64,000 bases of DNA from Streptomycetaceae bacterium (GCA_027490815.1 JAIXXJ010000021.1:62001-126000); one strand, 5' to 3'. Shown: positions 17,063 to 24,794, numbered from the stretch's first letter. Made by a program: numbers and translations. The notes: a model not told the origin generated them from the sequence alone.

Positions 17063-17072
17063 ACGGTACCCT
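17063..17072. promoter_or_regulatory. Overlapping divergent leaderless -10 boxes (crtE / metF)
   Basis: Only 22 bases separate the two start codons. On the minus strand TACCGT (17068 to 17063) lies six bases before the crtE GTG; on the plus strand TACCCT (17067-17072) lies six bases before the metF GTG. The two hexamers share bases 17067-17068 within a palindromic GGTACC. Neither gene has a Shine-Dalgarno sequence. Confidence 0.6.
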
Positions 17073-17078
17073 CACTCA

Positions 17079-17933
17079 GTGGTACTTGGCACATCCTATT
17101 CATTTGAATTCTTTCCTCCCAAAGACTTAGAGGGGGAGGAAAGATTGTGGCGTGCAATAGAGGGGCTTAAATCTATTGCTCCTGATTTTGTATCCGTTAC
17201 CTATGGAGCTGGTGGGTCAACAAGGGATCGTTCTATTCGTATTGCCCGTGAGATTACAGACCGCACCGGTATTCCTACAGTGGCGCACATTACTTGCGTT
17301 GGATCAACGCGTGAAGAGTTACTAGAGATTTTAAACAGTTACAAAGATGCCAAAATTACTAGCATTCTGGCACTTCGTGGTGATCCAGTTGGCGGGCCTT
17401 TAGCGCCTTGGATACCAACTGAAAATGGATTTACTCATGCTGATGAGCTTGTTGAATTAGCAAATGAATGCGGTGGATTTAGAATAGGTGTTGCAGCCTT
17501 CCCAGATGGACATCCAAGTTCGGGAGGAGATTTTGAAAAAGATATCGATGTGCTCATTAGAAAAGAAAAACTGGGTGCAACTTTTGCAACAACTCAATTC
17601 TTCTTTGATGTAAAGGTTTATAGCAATCTCATCGAACACCTTGCAAAGCGAGGTTCCGCCCTCACAATCATTCCCGGAATTTTGCCGGTTACTAATGTGA
17701 AGCTTCTGCATCGAATGGCAGAGCTTGGGGGAACGCCAATTCCAGTTGAGATTGCCAAAGCGTTTGCAGAGGTTGAGTCTGATCCTCAAGCAGTTAGAGA
17801 ACTGGGTGTAGAAATTGCCACAAAACTATGCAAAGAACTGTTGGAAGCTGGTGCTCCTGGATTACATTTTTACACTATGAATAGCTCAACTGCGACAGTT
17901 GAGATTTATCGAAGGATTAATAATGCTAAGTAA
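17079..17933 (+). CDS. metF: 5,10-methylenetetrahydrofolate reductase
   Basis: Flavoprotein that reduces methylene-THF to methyl-THF for methionine synthesis. The N-terminal SYSFEFFPPKDLEGEERLW is diagnostic, followed by VSVTYGAGGSTRDRSI, HITCVGSTREE, LALRGDPVGG and the QFFFDV block. At 284 residues it is full length. The GTG start is backed by a leaderless -10. Its position inside the carotenoid island is probably a neighbour effect; no pathway link is evident. It overlaps the next gene by 11 bases. Confidence 0.95.
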   Translation: MVLGTSYSFEFFPPKDLEGEERLWRAIEGLKSIAPDFVSVTYGAGGSTRDRSIRIAREITDRTGIPTVAHITCVGSTREELLEILNSYKDAKITSILALRGDPVGGPLAPWIPTENGFTHADELVELANECGGFRIGVAAFPDGHPSSGGDFEKDIDVLIRKEKLGATFATTQFFFDVKVYSNLIEHLAKRGSALTIIPGILPVTNVKLLHRMAELGGTPIPVEIAKAFAEVESDPQAVRELGVEIATKLCKELLEAGAPGLHFYTMNSSTATVEIYRRINNAK

Positions 17934-18546
17934 GCAGGAGTTTAAACTTAGGTGGAGTGCTTTGCACAGTGATGCAAAGATAGATGGCATCGTTGGCGCA
18001 TGGTTGAATATTTCATATCGATTTGGACTGGTTTGCACACTTCTTCGAATCTCCCCAAATGTATTGACGTTGTTGGGCCTGCTCGGAGCATTGGCAACTG
18101 CAATTACTTCACAAACAGTTTGGGCCATTTTCTTTCTTGTTTTTTCACTGTTTTGCGATGGAATTGATGGAAGTGTTGCAATCTTTCAACAGCGAGAAAG
18201 TGATTGGGGAGCAACCCTTGATGCTGTAGCAGATCGAATTAGCGAAGCTTTTTGGTTCTATGCTCTTTATGCAATCGGTGTTCCTGCGTGGATTCCTATA
18301 ATTTTATGGAGTATCGCCTCTTTTCAGGAATATGCGCGTGCAAAGCTCAAATCCCTGGGAGTAAGTGATTTAGGTGTGGTAACGCCAGCCGAAAGACCCA
18401 TTCGAGCCAGTTTTCTTTTTATTGCATTGGTAATCAATTACGTTAATCTTCCAGGAATTTTCTGGCTATCAATAGCTTTCTTAATTGTTCAAATTTATAG
18501 TTTTGTTAGTGTCGTAGTTTTCGCTCGAAGCCAATTGCTTGACTAA
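17923..18546 (+). CDS. CDP-alcohol phosphatidyltransferase family protein
   Basis: Membrane enzyme of the family that moves a phospho-alcohol from a CDP-lipid or CDP-alcohol to an acceptor. The catalytic motif is visible as CDGIDGSVAIFQQRESDWGA then TLDAVADRISE, keeping all four acidic residues and the G of D-x2-D-G-x2-A-R-x8-G-x3-D-x3-D, but with Ile where the Arg normally stands. About five further hydrophobic segments are present. The ATG at 17923, with AAGGA before it, overlaps metF by 11 bases and is preferred over the track's TTG at 17899. Its last 41 bases are antisense to the crtD-like gene. Substrate unknown. Confidence 0.85.
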   Translation: MLSKQEFKLRWSALHSDAKIDGIVGAWLNISYRFGLVCTLLRISPNVLTLLGLLGALATAITSQTVWAIFFLVFSLFCDGIDGSVAIFQQRESDWGATLDAVADRISEAFWFYALYAIGVPAWIPIILWSIASFQEYARAKLKSLGVSDLGVVTPAERPIRASFLFIALVINYVNLPGIFWLSIAFLIVQIYSFVSVVVFARSQLLD

Positions 18547-20002
18547 CTAAATCTGCGCTAATTCCAACTAGGGGAAGTCCACCACCAGGATGGGCAGAGC
18601 CCCCAACTAGATACAGTCCCTTAATTGGGGAACGATTTTTTGCACGAAGAAATGCTGCTCGCGCTCCATTACTTGATGTCCCATATATGGCACCCCCTGG
18701 AGCAAGAACTTGGGATTCCAGATCCGCAGGGGTGCGGACAGTCATTGTCTCTAAACGAGATCGGATTGCAATTCCCTGTTCCTCAATTTGATCAATGATC
18801 TGATTGGCATATTTTTGATTGAAATCCTCATCGCTCCAATCAAAGCTTCCATGGGTGGGTGCGTTAACAAGTACAAACCAGCCCTCTAGATTCTCATCCT
18901 TACTCATTAATGGATCCTTTGGAGCACAAATATAAATAGTTGGTCTTGCAACAGGCTTTCTTTCCTTGAAAATCGCATCAAACTCAGCATCGTAATCTTT
19001 TGGAAACAAAACTGTGTGGTGATTCATGCCATCATTTACATCTTTTCGCATTCCTAGAAGTAAAGAGAATCCAGCCACGGAGACATCAGCTTTTGCGATG
19101 TTTCTACGCACTTGCTTAAGAACTCGATTGTTGCCAGATATCAGCTTGTTGTACACCAAAGATGCATCAGCATTTGCGATCACTGCATCTGCATCAACCC
19201 TTTCTCCACTTGCTAAAATAATTCCTGTTGCCTTTCCATTTACTGTATTGATCTGCGCAACAGGAGAATTTAGATGAAAAGTTACTCCAACATCTTTTGC
19301 TCTTTCGTGAACCTGAACAGCCAGATTTCCTAGCCCACCTTTAACATGCCAGGCGCCAAAACTCTCTTCAACAAAGGCGATCGTGGACAAAACTGCAGGT
19401 GCTCTTCGCGGATCAGATCCACTATAGGTGGCATAACGATCCATTATGAATCGCAAATGTTGATCTTTAAGAATTTCATCTGCATGTTTACGCAATGATT
19501 TCCATGGCGCAATGATCAGGAGATCTCTAAAAAAGGTTATGCGTTTGAGCAATGACAGAGGCGACTTTAATTCCGACTCAACAAATGGCCCCCGACTAAC
19601 ATCCCACATTGCCTCCGCACGTCGCATTATTTGATCCCATTGGCCGGATGCTTGCTCACCAAAACATTCTGCGATTGCATCAAGTGTTTCTTTACGAGAC
19701 AGGTTTGCAAACTTAACTCTTGACTCATCTGCAAATCGATAATCAAATGCTGGGTTTACTGTTTCTATTGGACAAACCAACCCCATAGGTTTTCCAGTCC
19801 TTTGAAAGAAATCTTTGTAGACAGCCGGCAGAGTTAAAAGCGAGGGGCCTGTATCAAATGCAACCCGACCGATCCATTCGGTTCTGCATTTACCACCAAC
19901 TTGATCACTGGCTTCATAAAGTGCAACCTCGTGGCCGCCGCGAGCTAGTCGAGCAGCCGAAGTCATTCCACCCATTCCTGCACCTATGACAACAATTTTC
20001 AT
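18506..20002 (-). CDS. CrtI/CrtD-type carotenoid oxidoreductase
   Basis: FAD-dependent carotenoid desaturase of 498 residues, with the N-terminal fold VIGAGMGGMTSAARLARGGH, GGKCRTEWIGRVAFDTGPSLL and a C-terminal GLYLVGGSAHPGGGLPLVGISA signature. It differs throughout from the CrtI at 14496-15980. It follows cruG- and cruF-like genes with a four-base overlap, so I infer a late step such as 3',4'-desaturation of a hydrated end group (CrtD-like). A saturase or ketolase role cannot be excluded from sequence. Confidence 0.85.
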   Translation of the reverse strand: MKIVVIGAGMGGMTSAARLARGGHEVALYEASDQVGGKCRTEWIGRVAFDTGPSLLTLPAVYKDFFQRTGKPMGLVCPIETVNPAFDYRFADESRVKFANLSRKETLDAIAECFGEQASGQWDQIMRRAEAMWDVSRGPFVESELKSPLSLLKRITFFRDLLIIAPWKSLRKHADEILKDQHLRFIMDRYATYSGSDPRRAPAVLSTIAFVEESFGAWHVKGGLGNLAVQVHERAKDVGVTFHLNSPVAQINTVNGKATGIILASGERVDADAVIANADASLVYNKLISGNNRVLKQVRRNIAKADVSVAGFSLLLGMRKDVNDGMNHHTVLFPKDYDAEFDAIFKERKPVARPTIYICAPKDPLMSKDENLEGWFVLVNAPTHGSFDWSDEDFNQKYANQIIDQIEEQGIAIRSRLETMTVRTPADLESQVLAPGGAIYGTSSNGARAAFLRAKNRSPIKGLYLVGGSAHPGGGLPLVGISADLVSQAIGFERKLRH

Positions 20003-21039
20003 ACTGTGCGACCTTTCCAGGTGATGCTACTTCGAGCTTTAAATGAATGGATAATCAAATAAATGAGTAGGGCAGCAGAGATTGGGTGCAGAAAACTGTC
20101 AACAATTCTGCCTTGTGTCTTGATCGCACTTAGCATTCGAGAGAAAACGATCAAAACGTATCCAAGCCAGCCGTAGAAACTTCCAAACAACGACAAAAGG
20201 AATGGAAGGATACTTGTGAGAAACAAAAATAGAACAACAAAAGATGCTCCAACGATACTGCCGAAGGCTTTGTTGAGAGATTTTCCATAACCAGATTTAA
20301 TGAGGCTCCATGATGCATACATTCGGCATTGGGCAATAGATGCCCCATTGATTACTCCACCATGAAAACCACTTCGAATCAGTTCACGAGCTAAGAAAAC
20401 ATCGTCGATGACCGCGTTTTTTATGGTTTTGTAACCGCCTATTTTTTCAAGGGCTATTCGGCGAACAACAAAGAACTGCCCATTGGCAATTGCCATTGAA
20501 GGGCGTGAAGATTTTTCAGCGACTCGAAGAGGTACCGTTGATAACCATGACCATTGCAGTAAAGGTTGAATCATGCGCTCACCAAAAGAGAGTGCAATCT
20601 GGCGTGGGTAGGGTGAGATGAAATCAAGTGAAGTTGATTTCAATGTTGACACTGATCTAGCGATGGCATCAGGAGTTAGCCGAACATCTGCATCAATTGA
20701 CACTATAAATTCTTCATTTGATTGATCAAATAACTGTTGGAGCGCCCATGTCTTGCCTATCCATCCCTCTTGCAGTGGGGCGCCCTTTATGACTCTAAAT
20801 CGAGAGTCACCTGCTGTGTATTGTTTTAGCAGTTCATAAGTGAGATCTTCGGAGTTGTCATCCAAAAGATAAAAGTGAAAATCTCCTACTTGTTGAGACA
20901 AAGTTGCAATCAAATCTTTAATATTTTCTGCTTCATTGCGCAGGGGGACTAGTACTCCTGCAATTTGATCGCCAACAGTATGAGGGCTTCGAATGAGAAA
21001 AAAATTAATAAATGTCATAGCCAGTAACCCAAGAGGCAA
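19999..21039 (-). CDS. cruG: Family 2 glycosyltransferase, CruG-like
   Basis: GT2 enzyme expected to glycosylate a carotenoid hydroxyl. The GT-A fold shows AGVLVPLRNEAENI, LDDNSEDLTYELL, the GKTWALQQL block, IVSIDADVRLTPDA with the DxD-like motif, and VIDDVFLARELIRSG. Two or three membrane segments lie near the C-terminus. It follows cruF by 24 bases and overlaps the crtD-like gene by four. CruF and CruG occur as a pair in myxol-glycoside synthesis, so the name follows from both family and context. The TTG start is uncertain; an ATG lies seven codons downstream. Confidence 0.82.
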   Translation of the reverse strand: MPLGLLAMTFINFFLIRSPHTVGDQIAGVLVPLRNEAENIKDLIATLSQQVGDFHFYLLDDNSEDLTYELLKQYTAGDSRFRVIKGAPLQEGWIGKTWALQQLFDQSNEEFIVSIDADVRLTPDAIARSVSTLKSTSLDFISPYPRQIALSFGERMIQPLLQWSWLSTVPLRVAEKSSRPSMAIANGQFFVVRRIALEKIGGYKTIKNAVIDDVFLARELIRSGFHGGVINGASIAQCRMYASWSLIKSGYGKSLNKAFGSIVGASFVVLFLFLTSILPFLLSLFGSFYGWLGYVLIVFSRMLSAIKTQGRIVDSFLHPISAALLIYLIIHSFKARSSITWKGRTV

Positions 21040-21063
21040 AATGTAGAGCAGTGAATTAAAGAT

Positions 21064-21867
21064 TTACGGCCTTCCGATCCATCGATTGAAAAAATACGGA
21101 ACAAGAAGTATTCCTAGAATCAAACCAGAGAACATAGCTATTCCGGGCCGGCCAAAGAAAAAGAGATTTCCCACAACGCCAGAGAAAAGAGTCCAGAATA
21201 AAAGTATGTCAGCGGGAATTAAAGAGCCACTATTTTTGCGACGATCGCGAGGTGTAAAGAAGTGAAGTAGAGACATTAATGCCATTCCAGAGAGCAACCA
21301 ACCAAAGGTATTTGAAAGAGGAATCTCTGGTTGAAATGGAACATGTGCACCAGTTACCTGCCATGTCCATCGGCCCGCACTGACCATCAGTGGATCTAGA
21401 AACAAATCCCATGCACACATGAGAGTTGCTCCATATAAAAACACCCAAGACTTTGCGATGCGTCGAGCAGCTATTAGACATGGGTGAGCAATCATCAACC
21501 ATGCAAAAGGAACAACCAAAGGAACATCAATGACTTTAGGTCCCAAAGTATCTGAATAAACGTAGTCGCCGAAAGGCCACCCAGTTGTTACACCCAGTTG
21601 TTCAATCCAAAATCCAAACAAGAGTGCAATAACAAGGAGAGTAAATCCATATCTAGCTCCATAGACAGCAAAACCATGTAGGAACATTGCAGTTGCCGCT
21701 GTGTAAACAGATGCAACTGTTATGAAATCTAAAGCGAATCCATCGACAAGGGGATATGCAATCTGCATTGCAATTGTCAGTCCGAGGAATAAAAAGATTG
21801 GAAGCGTCAAAAAAGGTGAGGTACTGCGTCGCACAAATTTTCTTGGAGTGAATTGGCGCATAGACAT
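21064..21867 (-). CDS. cruF: Carotenoid 1,2-hydratase, CruF family (DUF422)
   Basis: Membrane protein of about seven helices in the CruF/bisanhydrobacterioruberin hydratase family, which adds water to the psi end of acyclic or monocyclic carotenoids. Recognisable blocks are LLFGFWIEQLGVTTGWPFGDYVYS, VPLVVPFAWLMIAHPCL, LMCAWDLFLDPLMV and GRWTWQVTG. At 267 residues it is of usual length. It lies between crtA- and cruG-like genes in one minus-strand operon. The expected substrate is gamma-carotene or lycopene made by the crtB/I/Y genes nearby. Confidence 0.88.
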   Translation of the reverse strand: MSMRQFTPRKFVRRSTSPFLTLPIFLFLGLTIAMQIAYPLVDGFALDFITVASVYTAATAMFLHGFAVYGARYGFTLLVIALLFGFWIEQLGVTTGWPFGDYVYSDTLGPKVIDVPLVVPFAWLMIAHPCLIAARRIAKSWVFLYGATLMCAWDLFLDPLMVSAGRWTWQVTGAHVPFQPEIPLSNTFGWLLSGMALMSLLHFFTPRDRRKNSGSLIPADILLFWTLFSGVVGNLFFFGRPGIAMFSGLILGILLVPYFFNRWIGRP

Positions 21868-21896
21868 AGGGATAATTCTGCCCTATAAATCTCTAC

Positions 21897-22577
21897 CTAC
21901 TTGATCAAACCCCGTTGCTCAAGTACTGCAAATCTGGCAAAAAGCTCTTCGGCATACCAGTTGTAGCGCGCAGTATCTGCGATTGCCTTTTGATGGGCTT
22001 GCCCACGGTATGCAAAATCTCTCACGGCTGTCGCAGATTCCCACAGTGAAAAAGTACCTTGCAATCCAATTGGGGCCTCCCCAATACCGATCGCACTAAC
22101 CAATCCTTCTGCAGATTTTAATGAGATAGTCACTGGTGGCACTGATCGCCAAAATCGAAAATTCTGATGCCATTTAATCCGAGCACGTGTGATTGCAACA
22201 ACTTGCCCATTCCATGCATTCATTGAATCCCTTGCATCTGCATTCTCTAATTCACTACCAAAGGGATCTTTTCTGGCCCACTTACCGTGCGAGGAGATTG
22301 GAGAAAGCACTGCTCGAAATTCACTCACACTATTTTTGCGCCACAGTGAAATCACAGGAGAACGATCGAAAGTTTCAATATCTTCCACTACTGCAATTAA
22401 TCCCCAACTCAATGGATCAGCATCTCGGGGAGTAAAGGTTTCACCTTTGCCCACTCCAAGAGATTTATGGAATCCAACATTTTTGTCCCAAAAAAGAAGA
22501 ATGCGATTTAAAGCCATGGAGGCAAGTGCGAAAGGAATTCTTGAGGGTTTAATTCTCCAGAAATAAGCGATGACCAT
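21897..22577 (-). CDS. crtA: Spheroidene monooxygenase-like protein (CrtA family)
   Basis: A 226-residue protein whose C-terminal part, IGIGEAPIGLQGTFSLWES followed by FAYRGQAHQKAI and NWYAEELFARFAVL, resembles the CrtA family of carotenoid 2-ketolases; the central RFWRSVPPVTIS block also fits. CrtA introduces a keto group next to a methoxy- or hydroxy-bearing end in purple bacteria. Here it sits directly before cruF, so a keto group on the hydrated end is a reasonable but untested guess. The ATG shares one base with the ybaK stop. Confidence 0.8.
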   Translation of the reverse strand: MVIAYFWRIKPSRIPFALASMALNRILLFWDKNVGFHKSLGVGKGETFTPRDADPLSWGLIAVVEDIETFDRSPVISLWRKNSVSEFRAVLSPISSHGKWARKDPFGSELENADARDSMNAWNGQVVAITRARIKWHQNFRFWRSVPPVTISLKSAEGLVSAIGIGEAPIGLQGTFSLWESATAVRDFAYRGQAHQKAIADTARYNWYAEELFARFAVLEQRGLIK

Positions 22578-23062
22578 TAAGACCCTACAACCATCGGTTT
22601 TGCCCCCGTGCAGGCAACCAACTCATTAAAAGAGGTTGGGTAAACAGCATGAGGATGGCCAGCTGCAGCCCACACAATTTCATAGTCATTGAGAGCTTGA
22701 TCAATCAGAATTGTTGCTGGCGAAATCCAACCAAGTGGGGCAACTCCTCCAATAGAAAAACCTGATTTTTCCTTCACATAGTTAGCATCAACTCGAGTGA
22801 GTGTTTCTACTCCTAAAGTGCGCGCAACTAAATCAGTATCTACTCGATGTCGCCCACTTGTGATTATCAATAAAGGTGAGCCATCTAGAAGCTGGAAGAT
22901 TAGCGATGATGCGATCTGACCAACTTCAACCCCTAAGGCATCAGCTGCCTCTTGGGCAGTACGTGCACTTTCAGAGAGAATGTGAACTTGTCCATTGATT
23001 CCATGGTCCTTTAAAGCAGCAATGACTCGTTTGACTGCAGCTTTTTCGATCACGCCTTCCAT
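22577..23062 (-). CDS. YbaK/EbsC-family aminoacyl-tRNA deacylase
   Basis: A 161-residue single-domain protein of the YbaK/ProX superfamily, which hydrolyses mischarged tRNAs such as Cys-tRNA(Pro) in trans. Typical blocks are AAKALGVEVGQIASSLIF-like (here AADALGVEVGQIASSLIF), LLIITSGRHRVD, SIGGVAPLGW and WAAAGHPHAVYPTSFNEL. Its exact tRNA specificity is not clear. It heads the operon leading into crtA-cruF-cruG-crtD, with a TAAAGT hexamer six bases before its ATG, so the late carotenoid genes are probably transcribed from this promoter. Confidence 0.9.
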   Translation of the reverse strand: MEGVIEKAAVKRVIAALKDHGINGQVHILSESARTAQEAADALGVEVGQIASSLIFQLLDGSPLLIITSGRHRVDTDLVARTLGVETLTRVDANYVKEKSGFSIGGVAPLGWISPATILIDQALNDYEIVWAAAGHPHAVYPTSFNELVACTGAKPMVVGS

Positions 23063-23068
23063 GCATCA

Positions 23069-23074
23069 ACTTTA
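23069..23074 (-). promoter_or_regulatory. Leaderless -10 of the ybaK-crtA-cruF operon
   Basis: TAAAGT on the minus strand six bases before the ATG at 23062, with no Shine-Dalgarno sequence. No convincing -35 is seen. Confidence 0.5.
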
Positions 23075-23102
23075 ACAACTTATATTTGGAGTTCCCACAC
23101 AA

Positions 23103-23852
23103 TCAAGGAGCAAGAATCCAGGTTTCTGCGAGAGTAAAAATTGATATCGAGAAGAGCAAGAGGACAAAGCCATAGCGCAGTATTTCAGGCTTCACATCTA
23201 CACTTTTTATAGAAGCTAAACGGGCGACGACAACTGCGGCAATTGCCATTGAGATGGGAACAGTCCAATCAACAGAACTCCAGCCTTGGAAGTGGCCAAG
23301 AAAGGCTGTAAGTGAGTTAAGAGAGATAATTGCCAGGGAAGTACCTGCGGCTTTAGCAGGAGTATTTTTGAAAAACAGAACCAAAATAGGAATAGCCAGA
23401 AAGCCTCCACCAATTCCAAAGAAACCTGTTATGCATCCAATAATGAGTGAGATCAAAATGAGCCAGATAATTGGAACTTTCTTCTCTGTTCCAGATACTG
23501 GTTTTATCAGCATCGATGCCCCAGCCAACAACATAACAATTGAAAAACCAGTTGTAATGAAGTTGTCAGAGAGTTTGTAGGCGATAAGCGAGCTAGCAAT
23601 ATTTGTTACAAGACCTAGGCCCCAGATGACTAAGGCTTCTTTAATCAGAACATCATTTTTTTTGAGCTTCGGGATTACTCCTGAACCAGCAGCAAGTAAG
23701 ACCACAGCTAACGCTGCTGTAGTTGCAGACTGTGGTGTGAAGTCAAAGAAATATATAAGAATGGGAACGGTAAGCATCGCACCACCGGCGCCTACAAATC
23801 CAAGAATGGCACCTATAAAGCAGCCAGCTACAAGACCAGCGATGATTTCCAT
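23103..23852 (-). CDS. TauE/SafE-family membrane transporter
   Basis: A 249-residue protein with about eight membrane segments in two halves, each opening with a glycine-rich motif (GCFIGAILGFVGAGGAMLTVPIL and IGCITGFFGIGGGFLAIPILV), the hallmark of the TauE/SafE permease family. Members export or import sulfite, sulfoacetate or other organosulfur anions; substrate here is unknown. It lies 19 bases downstream of the terminator that ends the DoxX gene. No clear promoter or Shine-Dalgarno sequence precedes its ATG. Confidence 0.9.
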   Translation of the reverse strand: MEIIAGLVAGCFIGAILGFVGAGGAMLTVPILIYFFDFTPQSATTAALAVVLLAAGSGVIPKLKKNDVLIKEALVIWGLGLVTNIASSLIAYKLSDNFITTGFSIVMLLAGASMLIKPVSGTEKKVPIIWLILISLIIGCITGFFGIGGGFLAIPILVLFFKNTPAKAAGTSLAIISLNSLTAFLGHFQGWSSVDWTVPISMAIAAVVVARLASIKSVDVKPEILRYGFVLLLFSISIFTLAETWILAP

Positions 23853-23869
23853 GGAGCAATGATGGATGC

Positions 23870-23905
23870 AAAAGGCCCGTCAGTAATTAACCGACGGACC
23901 TTTTG
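23870..23905 (-). terminator. Rho-independent terminator after the DoxX gene
   Basis: A 13-pair stem (23871-23883 with 23891-23903) and a 7-base TTAATTA loop, followed on the minus strand by TTTT. In minus-strand RNA the two imperfect positions are G-U pairs, while in plus-strand RNA they would be A-C mismatches, so the sequence itself favours minus-strand use. Confidence 0.75.
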
Positions 23906-23922
23906 AAGTGAATTTCTAGAAA

Positions 23923-24336
23923 CTAGAGGTTAAAGAACGCACCTGTAATTGATGGACCAAAATCTGTTCCTGTTGAAACTAGAACAAAGATAATCAGTGC
24001 AGCACCTGCTAATGAAAGATCTTTAAAGAAACCGATTGATTCATTTTGCTTTGCCGTTGGATCAGTTTCTTTCCAGAATGCGTGCATCAAAAATGCTGTT
24101 GGGAGAAGAAACAGCGCGATGAGAAGTCCACCAAGGTCGGCATAAACACCAAATGCGATGTAGAGCCCACCAACAAGGATCATCAGACCTGATAGGACCA
24201 CACTAAACTTTGCTGCTGGAACTTTCTTGTACTTGGCATATCCAGTCATAGCTTCCAGTTTGGTCAGGTGCGATACCCCTGAGCTGATAAAGATCAGCGC
24301 GAAAAGCACGCGGGCGATTACGAGAACGATGTCCAT
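23923..24336 (-). CDS. DoxX family membrane protein
   Basis: A 137-residue protein with four hydrophobic segments and the DoxX N-terminal pattern VLFALIFISSGVSHLTKLEAM, followed by KVPAAKFSVVLSGLMILVGG. Small DoxX proteins are associated with thiol/oxidative stress or respiratory complexes, but a specific role is not shown here. It has a strong AAGGAG site before its ATG, an inverted-repeat operator candidate over its -35 box and its own terminator, so it is a monocistronic, probably regulated gene. Confidence 0.9.
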   Translation of the reverse strand: MDIVLVIARVLFALIFISSGVSHLTKLEAMTGYAKYKKVPAAKFSVVLSGLMILVGGLYIAFGVYADLGGLLIALFLLPTAFLMHAFWKETDPTAKQNESIGFFKDLSLAGAALIIFVLVSTGTDFGPSITGAFFNL

Positions 24337-24354
24337 GAGACTCCTTAAGTAGAT

Positions 24355-24388
24355 TAATTACGGCAATAGTAATTGAAGTTTCAACTAT
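24355..24388 (-). promoter_or_regulatory. DoxX gene promoter with TTGAA-N2-TTCAA operator candidate
   Basis: On the minus strand TTGAAA (24384 to 24379) and TAATTA (24360 to 24355) form a promoter with an 18-base spacer. The -35 box lies in the palindrome TTGAAACTTCAA (24373-24384), flanked by further inverted bases (ATAG on one side, CTAT on the other, with a two-base insertion). Such a site fits a dimeric MarR- or Rrf2-like repressor; the protein is not identified. Confidence 0.5.
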
Positions 24389-24443
24389 TTATTGCATCTG
24401 ACACCCCTGAGGGCTTGCTATTTGTCAGTGGAAAGGACTATTT

Positions 24444-24461
24444 TTCGAACATCTGTTCGAA
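24444..24461 (+). promoter_or_regulatory. LexA (SOS) box
   Basis: TTCGAACATCTGTTCGAA is an exact palindrome outside its central four bases and contains TCGAAC-N4-GTTCGA, the LexA operator of actinobacteria. It begins 69 bases before the DUF6504 ATG and covers the -35 position for a TAATAC -10 at 24467-24472, so LexA binding would block this promoter. It is the only such site I noticed in the window. Confidence 0.9.
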
Positions 24462-24512
24462 TTTCCTAATACTCAACCGATTACCCACAGCCGTGAAAGG
24501 TACCCGCAGAAA

Positions 24513-24794
24513 ATGTCAGCTCCACAGATCAATCCTTCAGCCGATGTAACTATAGATGGGGCAACAACTCCCATTGAATTTACCTTCAGGGGCAGGCGTT
24601 TTCGCATACATGCAGTGCTTTCTAGATGGTGTGAAGCCGGGGGATGGTGGAATCGCATTAGTGATGGCAAATACCGCCCTGATGATCAAGCCCGTGCACT
24701 ATGGCGAGTAGAGGCTGCACCTATTGGATCCTTAACGACCTTTGAACTCGAACGTGATGAATTAACAGGTCAATGGATTATTCGTAGCGTATGA
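24513..24794 (+). CDS. DUF6504 family protein in the SOS polymerase operon
   Basis: A 93-residue soluble protein of unknown function. The block IEFTFRGRRFRIHAVLSRW followed by WWNRISDGKYRPDDQARALWRVEA is what I associate with the actinobacterial DUF6504 family, which is commonly encoded next to dnaE2/imuB-type polymerase genes. It overlaps dnaE2 by four bases (ATGA) and is the first gene after the LexA box, so it is expected to be SOS-induced. It may be an accessory factor of the mutagenic polymerases; no catalytic motif is visible. Confidence 0.8.
   Translation: MSAPQINPSADVTIDGATTPIEFTFRGRRFRIHAVLSRWCEAGGWWNRISDGKYRPDDQARALWRVEAAPIGSLTTFELERDELTGQWIIRSV

Noticed and set aside
22189-22566. 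125-codon plus-strand ORF
   Set aside because: Antisense shadow of the CrtA-like gene, which is supported by family motifs and by its stop-start overlap with ybaK.
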